Source: Klebsiella pneumoniae
GTDB lineage: Bacteria > Pseudomonadota > Gammaproteobacteria > Ga0077536
DNA: 64,000 bases
Direction of reading: 5' to 3'
Assembly (NCBI GenBank): GCA_945862315.1
Contig: CAMAXW010000004.1
Coordinates: 57,667 to 121,666 of the forward strand
Made by a program: the position numbers and the translations under genes. Below are positions 1 to 8,051 of this stretch, piece by piece; within the stretch, counting starts at the first letter, position 1, and every line of letters begins with the position of its first letter. The notes beneath the pieces are model-generated. The model saw only the letters and a list, made by a program, of their open reading frames with translations, was not told the DNA's origin and made no database searches.

Positions 1-79
1 TCGCCAAACCGCAAGTCACCGGGTTGGGCGCAGACGGGCGTGTGGCCCGTAGGGTGTCGACCCGCCCGAGGGCCGCTTT

Positions 80-111
80 AGCCCCCGGCAGTCTGAGTGA
101 GGCCGGGGGCT
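80..111 (+). terminator. GC-rich hairpin, possible terminator of an upstream gene
   Basis: A perfect 10-bp inverted repeat (AGCCCCCGGC at 80-89, GCCGGGGGCT at 102-111) encloses a 12-nt loop. It ends 8 bp before the sigma-54 promoter of the next gene, where an upstream transcript would be expected to stop. No T-run follows, so a strong intrinsic terminator is not proven. Confidence 0.4.
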
Positions 112-119
112 TGCTGCCG

Positions 120-135
120 TGGCGCGCTTATTGCA
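120..135 (+). promoter_or_regulatory. sigma-54 promoter for the first OGT-like gene
   Basis: The sequence TGGCGCGCTTATTGCA matches the -24/-12 consensus TGGCAYG-N4-TTGCW. GG is at 121-122 and GC at 133-134, with the required 10-bp separation. The expected transcription start, 12 nt after the -12 C, is base 146, which is also the A of the ATG of the next gene. Confidence 0.75.
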
Positions 136-145
136 TTTTTAGCGC

Positions 146-2311
146 ATGAAACCCACTCGCGCCAAGCCTGCCCGTAACGAGCGTTGTCCCTGTGGCAGCG
201 GTCGAAAATTTAAACAATGCTGCCTAAACAAGGCCGTGCCGCCCACGGCCGACCAGCGCTTTGCGGCCGCCTTGACCTGCGAACGCCGCGGGGAGCACGC
301 GGCCGCCGCGGCCATTTATGCCGAAATTCTCGCCCACACACCCAGCCATGTGCCCTCGCTGCAGGCGCTCGGGCTGGTGTGTTTTGGGCGCGGCGAGCGC
401 GCCGCGGCGCTCACCTTGCTGCGCCACGCCTGCGAGCTTGCACCCGAGGATGCCGAACTGCAGAACAACCTTGGCGCGGTGCTCACCGATGCCCGGCAGG
501 TTGAGGCGGCTATCGTCCACCTGCATAAAGCCATCACGCTGCGGCCCCATTACGCCGAGGCCCACAATAATATGGGTAGCGCGCTGCGCGCCTACGGCAA
601 ACCGGCCGAAGCGGAACACTGCTACCGCGAGGCGCTCCGACTGCATCCAGATTTTCCGCCCGCGCTTAACAATATGGGCAGCCTGCTGCGTGCGGCTGGA
701 CGTCTGTCGGATGCGCTGGTCTGGTATCGCCGGGCCTTGGAGCTGGCCCCAACGAGCTACGAAGGCTGGACCAATCTCGGCAATATTCTGCTGGAAACCG
801 ACCGTTTGGCCGAGTCCCTGCCATATTTTGAGGAGGCGCTGCGCCTGGCGCCGCACAGCGCGCTGGCCAACTACAATTTCGCGAACGCGCTTAAAGAGTC
901 TGGCGCGCGCGACCGTGCTGGCCAGTTACTGGCGCGGGCGGCTGAGCTGGACCCAACGCTTGCTGAGGCACATAACAACTTGGGTAATATTCGTCGCGAA
1001 CAAGGGTGTTTGCCGCAGGCGCTGGCCTGTTTTAGTCGGGCGCTGGCGGTGCGGCCGGCGTATCAAACGGCGCATAGCAATTTGCTGTTTACCACGGCGT
1101 ATATGGATGACCTCTCGCCCGCGGACATCTTTGCCCTGCACTGCGGCTGGGCAGACTTGCAAGCGGCACACGTGCCGCCATCCGCGCCGCACGACAATCT
1201 GCGCGACCCCCACAAGCGCTTAAAAATTGGCTATGTCTCGCCGGATTTTCGTACCCACGCTTGCGCGCTATTTTTGGCGCCGCTGTTGTATTCGCATAAC
1301 CGCTCGGTGGTGGAGGTCTACGCCTATGCCGAGGTCGCTAAACCCGATGCGGTCACCGCGCAGCTGCAGGGTCAGGTGGCTGTTTGGCGCAGTACGGTGG
1401 GTTTGAGCGACGAAGAATTGGCGTCATTAATCCGTCATGACGGCATTGATGTGCTGGTCGATCTGGCAGGTCACACCGCCAATAACCGTTTGTTGGCCTT
1501 GGCCCGCAAACCCGCGCCGGTGCAGGCAACTTATCTGGGGTATCCAGCGACAACCGGCTTGCCCGCTGTGGACTGGCGCATAACCGATGCCGTCACCGAG
1601 CCGCCGGGCCTGACCGAGCGCTACTACACGGAGCAGTTGTATCGCCTGCCGCACAGCCTGTGGTGCTACTTGGCGCCGTCCGACATGGGCGCGATCCCGC
1701 CGCTGCCGGCGCTCTCGCGGGGGTATGTAACCTTCGGCTCACTCAATAATTACGCCAAAGTGGGGTCGCGGGTGGTGGCTTTGTGGGCGGCGGTGCTCAC
1801 GGCCGTGCCCAGCGCTCGTTTGCGGATTCTGACTGTCCCAGAAGGCGAAACGCAGGACCGGCTCTTGGCGCAGTTCGCGGCCTTGGGTATCGCCGGTGAG
1901 CGTTTGGACCTGCTCGGCCGGGTGCCGCGCGATCGCTATATCCGCAGTGGGGAGGAAATCGACATCGCACTGGATCCTTTCCCGTGTAACGGCGGTACGA
2001 CCACTTGTGACGCGCTGTGGATGGGCTTGCCGGTGGTGGCGCTCCAGGGCAACACGTTTTTGTCACGGGCCAGCCTCAGCGTGCTGAGCGCAGCGGGTTA
2101 TCCGCAGTTCGCCGCCGCCAACGAAGCGCAATACATCGCACACTGCGTGGCGTTGGCGGGCGACCTTAACCACCTGGCAGAAATTCGCCAGGGCCTGCGC
2201 GCGCAGATGGCGGCCTCGTCACTGATGGATGTGGTGGGCTTTACCGCCGATATGGAAGCGGCGTATCGGGCGATGTGGGTGGCGTGGTGCGAACGGCCAA
2301 CCGCGCCGTGA
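146..2311 (+). CDS. TPR / SPINDLY-type O-GlcNAc transferase with N-terminal SEC-C motif
   Basis: A 721-aa cytoplasmic glycosyltransferase of the Glyco_transf_41 (OGT/SPINDLY) family, which moves a nucleotide-activated sugar onto Ser/Thr. Residues 14-26 are a SEC-C zinc motif (CPCGSGRKFKQCC). About eight TPR units follow, then a catalytic half from about residue 350. That half contains SPDFRTHAC, DLAGHTANNRLL, YLGYPATTGLP and the donor-site signature DPFPCNGGTTTCDALWMGLP. It lies beside flagellar genes and has a sigma-54 promoter, so flagellin is the likely acceptor (inference). There is no leader or Shine-Dalgarno before the ATG, which coincides with the predicted transcription start. The conserved SEC-C motif argues against a later start. 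It is a paralogue of the next gene, which lacks the SEC-C motif. Confidence 0.88.
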   Translation: MKPTRAKPARNERCPCGSGRKFKQCCLNKAVPPTADQRFAAALTCERRGEHAAAAAIYAEILAHTPSHVPSLQALGLVCFGRGERAAALTLLRHACELAPEDAELQNNLGAVLTDARQVEAAIVHLHKAITLRPHYAEAHNNMGSALRAYGKPAEAEHCYREALRLHPDFPPALNNMGSLLRAAGRLSDALVWYRRALELAPTSYEGWTNLGNILLETDRLAESLPYFEEALRLAPHSALANYNFANALKESGARDRAGQLLARAAELDPTLAEAHNNLGNIRREQGCLPQALACFSRALAVRPAYQTAHSNLLFTTAYMDDLSPADIFALHCGWADLQAAHVPPSAPHDNLRDPHKRLKIGYVSPDFRTHACALFLAPLLYSHNRSVVEVYAYAEVAKPDAVTAQLQGQVAVWRSTVGLSDEELASLIRHDGIDVLVDLAGHTANNRLLALARKPAPVQATYLGYPATTGLPAVDWRITDAVTEPPGLTERYYTEQLYRLPHSLWCYLAPSDMGAIPPLPALSRGYVTFGSLNNYAKVGSRVVALWAAVLTAVPSARLRILTVPEGETQDRLLAQFAALGIAGERLDLLGRVPRDRYIRSGEEIDIALDPFPCNGGTTTCDALWMGLPVVALQGNTFLSRASLSVLSAAGYPQFAAANEAQYIAHCVALAGDLNHLAEIRQGLRAQMAASSLMDVVGFTADMEAAYRAMWVAWCERPTAP

Positions 2312-4692
2312 ACGTGCAAAATTTGTTGCAACACGCACTGGCACAGCACCAGTCCGGGCAGTTTGAGGAGGCCGCGGCTAGCTGCCGAGAAATTCTTAAG
2401 GTACACCGCGACAACGTGGATGCCTTGCATTTTCTGGCGCTGACGCTGCGTGAGAGCGGTGCGTTTGAAGACGCGCAAGGCCTGCTGCTGCGGGTGGTTA
2501 AGCTGCGTCCGCAGTTTGCGGCAGCGCAGGGGAATCTGGGTTTGGTCTACGCCGACCGGCAGCTTTTCCCGCAAGCAGAAGCGGCTTACCGGCGCGCGTT
2601 AGCACTTAACGCCGAGCTGCCAGAAACTTGGTTTAATCTGGGTAATCTGCTGCGCGCTATCGGCAAGCCCCAGGAGGCCATCGTCTGCTATAGCCACGCG
2701 CTGCAACGCAAAGCGCTCGCCGGGGCACAACATAATATGGCCGAGGCGCTGATCGAGACCGGCGAACCGGCGCGCGCGGTGGCGCATTTTCGGGCCGCGC
2801 TAGACTTGGCACCGCAATCCCCTTTGATTTGGCACCGGCTGGGCAGCACGCTGCAGTCGTTGGGGGATTTTGCAGCGGCGATCCCCTGCCTGTTCCGCGC
2901 CACCCAACAGGCACCCGATTCTGCCGCAGCACATCACGACTTCGGCATCGCACTCAACGATTTTGGCCGCACACCAGAAGCCGCCGCCTGCTACGAGCGG
3001 GCGCTGGCGCTGAACCCCGCCATGATCGAGGCGTGGAACAATCTTGGCAACGCGCAGTGCAAGCTGGGCCTGCTGCGCGAGGCCGAAGCCTCTTTCCGGC
3101 GTGCGCTGGTTGAAAAACCTGATTTCGCCGAGACCTATCTCAATCTCGGCATCGTGCTCAAAATTGCCAACCGGGCGGAGGAGGCCATTGATTGTTTCCG
3201 GCAGGCGCTGATCCACCAGCCGGGTTTGGCTAAGGCGCATAACAATTTGGGGGTTGTGTTGACCGAACGTGGCCGACCCGCCGAGGCTATCGCCGAACTC
3301 CGCAGCGCGCTGGCCATCCAGCCGCAGTTTGCCGAGGCCTGGAACAACCTCGGTAATGTTTACAAAAATGCGGGCGAACTGCCGGCCGCGCTAGAGGCCT
3401 TTGCCCAGGCGCTCGAGTACCTGCCCCATTACACCGCGGCGCACAGCAATTATTTGTTCACGCTTAATTTTATCGATGGGGTGAGTGCGGACCACATTGC
3501 GCAGGCGCATCGTGACTGGGGCCTTCGTCATGCCGCGGATCTCGCTGTAGGTGCGCCGCACGCGAACGCGCCAGATCCCCACCGGCGGCTTAAAATTGCC
3601 TATATCTCGCCAGATTTTCGCAATCACGCCTGCGCGTTTTTTATCGAGCCACTGCTGCGTGAGCACGACCGCTCGCAGGTGGAGGTGTACGCCTACGCGG
3701 AACTCGCCCAGCCCGACGCCATAACCCTGCGCCTGAAAAAGCACGTGGACGTGTGGCGCAGCATTACGGGGTTGCCCGATGAACAGGTGGCCGAGGTGAT
3801 ACGCGCCGATGGCATCGATGTGCTCATTGACCTGGCCGGCCATACCGCCAATGGCCGCTTGTTGACCTTGGCGCGCCGGCCCGCGCCGGTGCAGGTGACC
3901 TATCTGGGGTACCCCGCGACCACCGGGCTGACGGCCATTGATTGGCGCTTGACCGATGGCGTGACCGAACCCACCGCGAGCAGCGAGGCTTGGTACACCG
4001 AGCAGCTGTATCGTCTGCCCAATAGCCTGTGGTGTTATCAACCCTTTGCGGATATGGGCCCAATCACCGCCTTGCCGGCGCGGGCCCGCGGGCAGTTAAC
4101 TTTTGGCTCCTTTAACAGCTACGCCAAAATTGGGCCGCGCGTGGTGGCGCTGTGGGCGGCCGTTTTGCGGGCCTTGCCGGATGCTCGTTTGGTGATGATC
4201 ACGGTGCCCGCTGGGGACGCGCAAGCATTGCTCTGGCAGGAGTTTGCCCGCTTGGGTGTTGAGCGGGCGCGGGTGACGTTGCACGACCGCTTGCCGCGCG
4301 CAGCTTATGTGCAGCTGTTTTCTGAGGTGGATATCGCCCTGGATCCGTTTCCTTGCAACGGTGGCACCACCACCTGTGATGCGCTCTGGATGGGGCTGCC
4401 AGTGGTGGCGTTGCAAGGCGACACGTTTTTATCGCGCGCGAGTTTGAGCGTGCTCACCGCCGCCGGGTACGCGGAATTTTCTGCCCGTGATGAGCAGGCG
4501 TACGTCGAACGCTGTGTGGGGTTGGCCGCCGATTGGGATGCCCTTAGTACGCTTCGTCACGGTTTGCGGGCCCGCCTCAGCGCCTCGGCGCTGCTCAACG
4601 CACCGGCTTTTGCACGCGACGTCGAGCTGGCATATCGCCACATGTGGACGGCGTGGTGCGCCGGTACGGCCCCACCGGTTGCATCTGCTTAG
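2308..4692 (+). CDS. Second TPR / SPINDLY-type O-GlcNAc transferase
   Basis: A 794-aa paralogue of the preceding gene, with about eleven TPR units (residues about 5-385) and then the Glyco_transf_41 catalytic half. Motifs seen are SPDFRNHACAFF, DLAGHTANGRLL, YLGYPATTGLT and DPFPCNGGTTTCDALWMGLP. I chose GTG at 2308, which overlaps the upstream TGA (GTGA), giving translational coupling. An ATG at 2275 in the same frame lies inside the upstream gene. Both catalytic halves look intact, so the two enzymes may differ in acceptor choice through their TPR arrays, or may act in sequence. No SEC-C motif is present. Flagellin as substrate is inferred from context only. Confidence 0.87.
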   Translation: MNVQNLLQHALAQHQSGQFEEAAASCREILKVHRDNVDALHFLALTLRESGAFEDAQGLLLRVVKLRPQFAAAQGNLGLVYADRQLFPQAEAAYRRALALNAELPETWFNLGNLLRAIGKPQEAIVCYSHALQRKALAGAQHNMAEALIETGEPARAVAHFRAALDLAPQSPLIWHRLGSTLQSLGDFAAAIPCLFRATQQAPDSAAAHHDFGIALNDFGRTPEAAACYERALALNPAMIEAWNNLGNAQCKLGLLREAEASFRRALVEKPDFAETYLNLGIVLKIANRAEEAIDCFRQALIHQPGLAKAHNNLGVVLTERGRPAEAIAELRSALAIQPQFAEAWNNLGNVYKNAGELPAALEAFAQALEYLPHYTAAHSNYLFTLNFIDGVSADHIAQAHRDWGLRHAADLAVGAPHANAPDPHRRLKIAYISPDFRNHACAFFIEPLLREHDRSQVEVYAYAELAQPDAITLRLKKHVDVWRSITGLPDEQVAEVIRADGIDVLIDLAGHTANGRLLTLARRPAPVQVTYLGYPATTGLTAIDWRLTDGVTEPTASSEAWYTEQLYRLPNSLWCYQPFADMGPITALPARARGQLTFGSFNSYAKIGPRVVALWAAVLRALPDARLVMITVPAGDAQALLWQEFARLGVERARVTLHDRLPRAAYVQLFSEVDIALDPFPCNGGTTTCDALWMGLPVVALQGDTFLSRASLSVLTAAGYAEFSARDEQAYVERCVGLAADWDALSTLRHGLRARLSASALLNAPAFARDVELAYRHMWTAWCAGTAPPVASA

Positions 4693-4811
4693 GTCGGGTT
4701 AAAGCCTCGGCATCGGGGAATTACGCCACGCCGGGTGCGCGGTAGTTGGCGCACTGTCAAAGCGGTGTTAGCCACGCGGTAACCCTGGAAATAGCGGAGC
4801 GGAGCCGCGGC

Positions 4812-5819
4812 CTAGATGCGGTCAAACCACGGGATATGCCATTCCCGCCACGCGGCGCGCTGGGCGCGCGCTGAAAAAAGCTGCCAATGGGCGAGTGTTT
4901 GTGGACGCCAACTGACTGCCGTGTTCGCCACGAGCCAGCGTTGAAAATCGCTGGCCAGACGCTCGTTCACCCACACCCGGCTGGCACCGCGCTGTAGACG
5001 CTGCCAGAGTTCAGGAAAACTTTGCGGCGCGCCGGCCACCTCGTAGACGTAGCGGGTGGTGTCGTCTTCCCCCACGAGTGCATAGCCTGGGGTCGGGCCG
5101 GACACGCTCGCGACGGCGCAGGATGGGGCCGGCAGCGGTAGTGCACGCCACGCGGCGGCATCGCGCAGCACCCGTTGGGTGGCGTAGTTTTGCTGGATGG
5201 CCTCGAGCGCTGGCCAGTGGGTGTCCTGGGTTGTGTCCGAAAAGTGGGTGTCCCCGGTTACGGCAGGAAAGTGGGTGTCCTCGGTTGTGGGAAAGTGGGT
5301 GTCCTCGGTTGTGGGAAAGTGGGTGCCCTCGGTTGTGGGAAAGTGGGTGTCCTCGGTTGTGGGGGCGGGCGGCGTAGTGGCGGGTGCCAAGGAACCCAGA
5401 ACGCCGGGGTCGTTGGGTATCCAGCCTAAGCGCTGATAAAAGTCCTCTAGCCCACTCCATAGCACGGCAAAGTCGTAACCCTGCTGGGCCAGTTGGGCCG
5501 CCAATGCGCTGAGCAGTGCGCCCGCATGGCCTTGGCCACGGGCGGCTGGCTGGGTGTACACCATCCCCACCATGGCACCACGAAAATGTTGCTCCGCAAC
5601 CAGCCAATCGAAGGGGCGCACGGCGCAACACGTGAGGATGTCGCCCTGCAATTTACCCACGTGGAGCTGGTCGAGGTGGGTCGCGCCGAGTGCGCTGGGA
5701 TAACGCGCCGCCAGCGAACCGTGGCGACCCCGTGTGGTGATAAAGGTCGCGTCGAGGGCCGCCAACAGGGTGGGCCATTCGGCTCGCGAACAAGTCCCAA
5801 GGGTCAGGTTGTTGCTCAC
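4812..5819 (-). CDS. GNAT N-acetyltransferase, last gene of a sugar-nucleotide operon
   Basis: A 335-aa protein. Residues 1-140 form a GNAT fold with the acetyl-CoA loop ARGQGHAG after a VYTQPA strand, and end in EDFYQRLGW, typical of the family. The start overlaps the stop of the upstream DegT gene by 4 bp (ATGA). In a 4,6-dehydratase / aminotransferase operon the likely role is N-acetylation of an amino-dideoxy sugar nucleotide, as PseH does in pseudaminate synthesis (inference). Residues about 153-200 are six near-repeats of DTHFPTTE. They come from a REP-like DNA repeat inserted in frame between the GNAT fold and a C-terminal domain of about 130 residues. The insert looks like a tolerated linker. 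Confidence 0.75.
   Translation of the reverse strand: MSNNLTLGTCSRAEWPTLLAALDATFITTRGRHGSLAARYPSALGATHLDQLHVGKLQGDILTCCAVRPFDWLVAEQHFRGAMVGMVYTQPAARGQGHAGALLSALAAQLAQQGYDFAVLWSGLEDFYQRLGWIPNDPGVLGSLAPATTPPAPTTEDTHFPTTEGTHFPTTEDTHFPTTEDTHFPAVTGDTHFSDTTQDTHWPALEAIQQNYATQRVLRDAAAWRALPLPAPSCAVASVSGPTPGYALVGEDDTTRYVYEVAGAPQSFPELWQRLQRGASRVWVNERLASDFQRWLVANTAVSWRPQTLAHWQLFSARAQRAAWREWHIPWFDRI
5217..5366 (-). repeat. In-frame REP-like repeat array inside the GNAT gene
   Basis: Six copies of the + strand core GTGGGTGTCC start at 5217, 5244, 5271, 5295, 5319 (GTGGGTGCCC variant) and 5343. Spacing is 27, 27, 24, 24 and 24 bp, always a multiple of three. On the coding strand the core is GGACACCCAC and encodes DTH. 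It is the same core as the GGGACACCCAT repeats at 63.0-63.3 kb beside a RAYT transposase. Confidence 0.85.
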
Positions 5820-6937
5820 CAGCCGGTGGCGATACAGCGTGCGATGCGCGTGAGATCCTCAGGACTCAGCCACCAGCCACAGGGGATGCACAGGTTATCT
5901 GCGTCGAAGGCCTCTACCCCCGGCAGGGGCTGGCCTGAATCCGCAAAGCAAGTGTAATGGTCGTTGCGCAGGTGCAGCCGCTGGGCGCCAATGCCGTGGC
6001 GGTGCAATTTTTCGATGAGGCCCGCGCGCCCGCTGGCGCGTAGCGCATAAACCCAGTGTGCCGATTGTGCCGCGGGGTCGCGTTGCAGCCGGGTGATGCC
6101 GGGCACGTTGGCCAAAGCGGCGTCTAGCCACGCCGCGTTGGCGCGATGCCGGGCGAGGGTGTCGTCGACTTCGCTCAATTGGGCGAGCGCCAACCCGGCG
6201 GTGAGGTCGCTCATGGCGCAGCTATAGCCCGGTTGCTGGATGTCGCTGTCGGGGTTGAGGTCGCCACCCGGTAGCCGAAAACTCGCCTGATGGATATTGA
6301 ACCGGCGGAGTTGGCGGGCGCTCTGCGCGGTGGCCGCCGCGCCGCAAAACAACGCGCCCCCTTCACCGGCGGATAGGTGGCTCACCGCGTAAAAAGAATA
6401 AATACAGAAATCGCTGCCCGTGGCGCCCAAGGCACGTCCCCGGAAGCTGGCCGCAAATGCACCGGAAGCTTCCTCAATCAACGGCAGGCCGAGCGAGTTT
6501 GCGGCGGCTTGCAAGGCCGCGAGCGGGCCCACATCGCCAGCCCAGTGGTAGTGAATAATGGCTTTGGCGCGCTGGCTGCGCTGGTTTTTCAGGGCTTGAG
6601 GGTCAAGCATGCCCGTGTTGGGATCGATGTCGCACCACACCGGGCGGGCCTGCAAATTGGCGATGGGCATGGTGGTCGACAGGCAGGTTAGCGGGGAGAG
6701 CAGCACTTCGTCGCCGGGCGTCACACCGCACAAACGCAGGGCAAGCGTTAGCGCCCCTGCGCGGTCGCTGGTGGCCACACAGTGCGGGTTGCCAATGCGC
6801 TCGCCGAGGCGGGTTTCGAATTCGCGCACGCGCGGGCCGGTGGCCAGTTGCCCGGAGGCCAATACGTGGGCCATGGCGTCGGCGGCGCCGGCCGCGATCC
6901 GGCCTTTAAAGAGCGGAATGGGTGACTCACCAGCCAC
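5816..6937 (-). CDS. DegT/DnrJ/EryC1-family protein lacking the PLP lysine
   Basis: A 373-aa member of the DegT/DnrJ/EryC1/StrS sugar aminotransferase fold, paralogous to the 374-aa gene upstream. In active members a Lys in the SF..TK..TTGEGG region binds PLP. Here that stretch is SFYAVSHLSAGEGG, with Ser at position 186, and the PLP-contacting Asp of the IEDAA motif is Glu (IEEASGA, E156). It is therefore probably not a working aminotransferase. It may be a regulatory or heteromeric partner of its neighbour, or may use another chemistry. GTG at 6937 is preferred: it gives an 11-bp overlap with the upstream stop and a length matching the paralogue. An ATG at 7015 would add 26 non-homologous residues. 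Confidence 0.8.
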   Translation of the reverse strand: MAGESPIPLFKGRIAAGAADAMAHVLASGQLATGPRVREFETRLGERIGNPHCVATSDRAGALTLALRLCGVTPGDEVLLSPLTCLSTTMPIANLQARPVWCDIDPNTGMLDPQALKNQRSQRAKAIIHYHWAGDVGPLAALQAAANSLGLPLIEEASGAFAASFRGRALGATGSDFCIYSFYAVSHLSAGEGGALFCGAAATAQSARQLRRFNIHQASFRLPGGDLNPDSDIQQPGYSCAMSDLTAGLALAQLSEVDDTLARHRANAAWLDAALANVPGITRLQRDPAAQSAHWVYALRASGRAGLIEKLHRHGIGAQRLHLRNDHYTCFADSGQPLPGVEAFDADNLCIPCGWWLSPEDLTRIARCIATGW

Positions 6938-8051
6938 GCCGCAGCACCTCCACGATGTACTCGCGGGCGGCATCGTCCACCCACCAGCCGCAGGGGATAT
7001 GCAGCATCCGGGCATAAAAGTTATCTAAGCCCGGTAACTCGCAACGGCTCGCCGCAAACACCGTGTGCCGGTCGTTGCGCTGGTGGGCTTTAGAGTTGCC
7101 GATACCGTGCGCCGAGAGGTGACGCGCCAAGCCGTCTGGGTCGTCGCAAAGCAGCGTATAGAACCAATACGAAGGTTCGGCGGCAGGCTCGAACTGGCAT
7201 GCCGACAAACCCGGAATGCGCGGCAGGATGTCGTCAAAGTAGCGACCGTTCGCTTGGTGGCGGGTCAGCGCCGGGGCGATATGCGCCAACTGCACCAGCC
7301 CAATCGTCGCGTTGACGTTATTCATGTGGTACTTGAAGCCGACTTCGGTCACATCCACGCTGGTGCGCGAGGCGTGGCGGTCGATCCCAAACCAGCGCAG
7401 GCGGCGACCACGCGGCAGAAGGCTGGCGTCAGCGCAGGTCAACATCCCGCCATCCACGGTGGTCATGTGTTTGATCGCCTGCAGGGAGAACATGACAAAC
7501 GGCGAGTGGTTGCCAATGGCGAGTCCCGCGTAACGCGCACCGAGGGCATGGGCCGCGTCTTCGATCACGGGCAGACCATAGCGTGCCGCGAGCGCCGTGA
7601 TGCTGGCCAATGGCGCTGGAATGCCGCCGTAGTGCACCACCACAATGGCGCGGGTGCGCGGGGTAATCGCCGCTTCAATGCTCGCTGCGGTGAGATTGCC
7701 GTTCGCGGGGTCGACATCCGCCCAGCGCGGGATGCCGCCAGCGTGGAGAATGGCCAGGTTAGTGGGCTCGGCGGTCATGGCCGTGCTCACAACTTCATCC
7801 CCGCGTTGCACCCCGGCCAGCAGTAGCGCGATATGCAGGGCTGCCGTGCCCGAATAAAACGCGAGGCAGTGCGGGCTACCCAGCCACTCGCCGAAGCGCG
7901 TCTCGAACTCGGCAACCGGCTGGCCCTCGCTGATTTGCCCGCTATACAGCACCTCTTGCAGGCGCGGCATCAGCGCTGCGGGCGGCGCCATCAGCACTTT
8001 GAACAGCGGGATGTCGGGCTGCACCGGCTTAGAACTTAGCAAATTCGCCAT
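6927..8051 (-). CDS. DegT/DnrJ/EryC1 PLP-dependent sugar aminotransferase
   Basis: A 374-aa enzyme of the family that converts 4-keto (or 3-keto) nucleotide sugars to amino sugars using PLP and usually glutamate. The PLP motifs are intact: IEDAAHA (D165) and SLQAIKHMTTVDGG (K194). It overlaps the upstream dehydratase gene by 23 bp and the downstream lysine-less paralogue by 11 bp, so all belong to one operon. With the dehydratase it would make a 4-amino-4,6-dideoxy sugar nucleotide, comparable to PseC or VioA. The exact sugar cannot be read from sequence. Confidence 0.86.
   Translation of the reverse strand: MANLLSSKPVQPDIPLFKVLMAPPAALMPRLQEVLYSGQISEGQPVAEFETRFGEWLGSPHCLAFYSGTAALHIALLLAGVQRGDEVVSTAMTAEPTNLAILHAGGIPRWADVDPANGNLTAASIEAAITPRTRAIVVVHYGGIPAPLASITALAARYGLPVIEDAAHALGARYAGLAIGNHSPFVMFSLQAIKHMTTVDGGMLTCADASLLPRGRRLRWFGIDRHASRTSVDVTEVGFKYHMNNVNATIGLVQLAHIAPALTRHQANGRYFDDILPRIPGLSACQFEPAAEPSYWFYTLLCDDPDGLARHLSAHGIGNSKAHQRNDRHTVFAASRCELPGLDNFYARMLHIPCGWWVDDAAREYIVEVLRRGW

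Noticed and set aside
5217..5366. CRISPR-like array in the GNAT gene
   Set aside because: Units are tandem 24-27 bp with no unique spacers and are read in frame as protein.
7065..7826. 253-codon + strand frame opposite the DegT aminotransferase
   Set aside because: Shadow frame; the minus-strand protein has clear family motifs.
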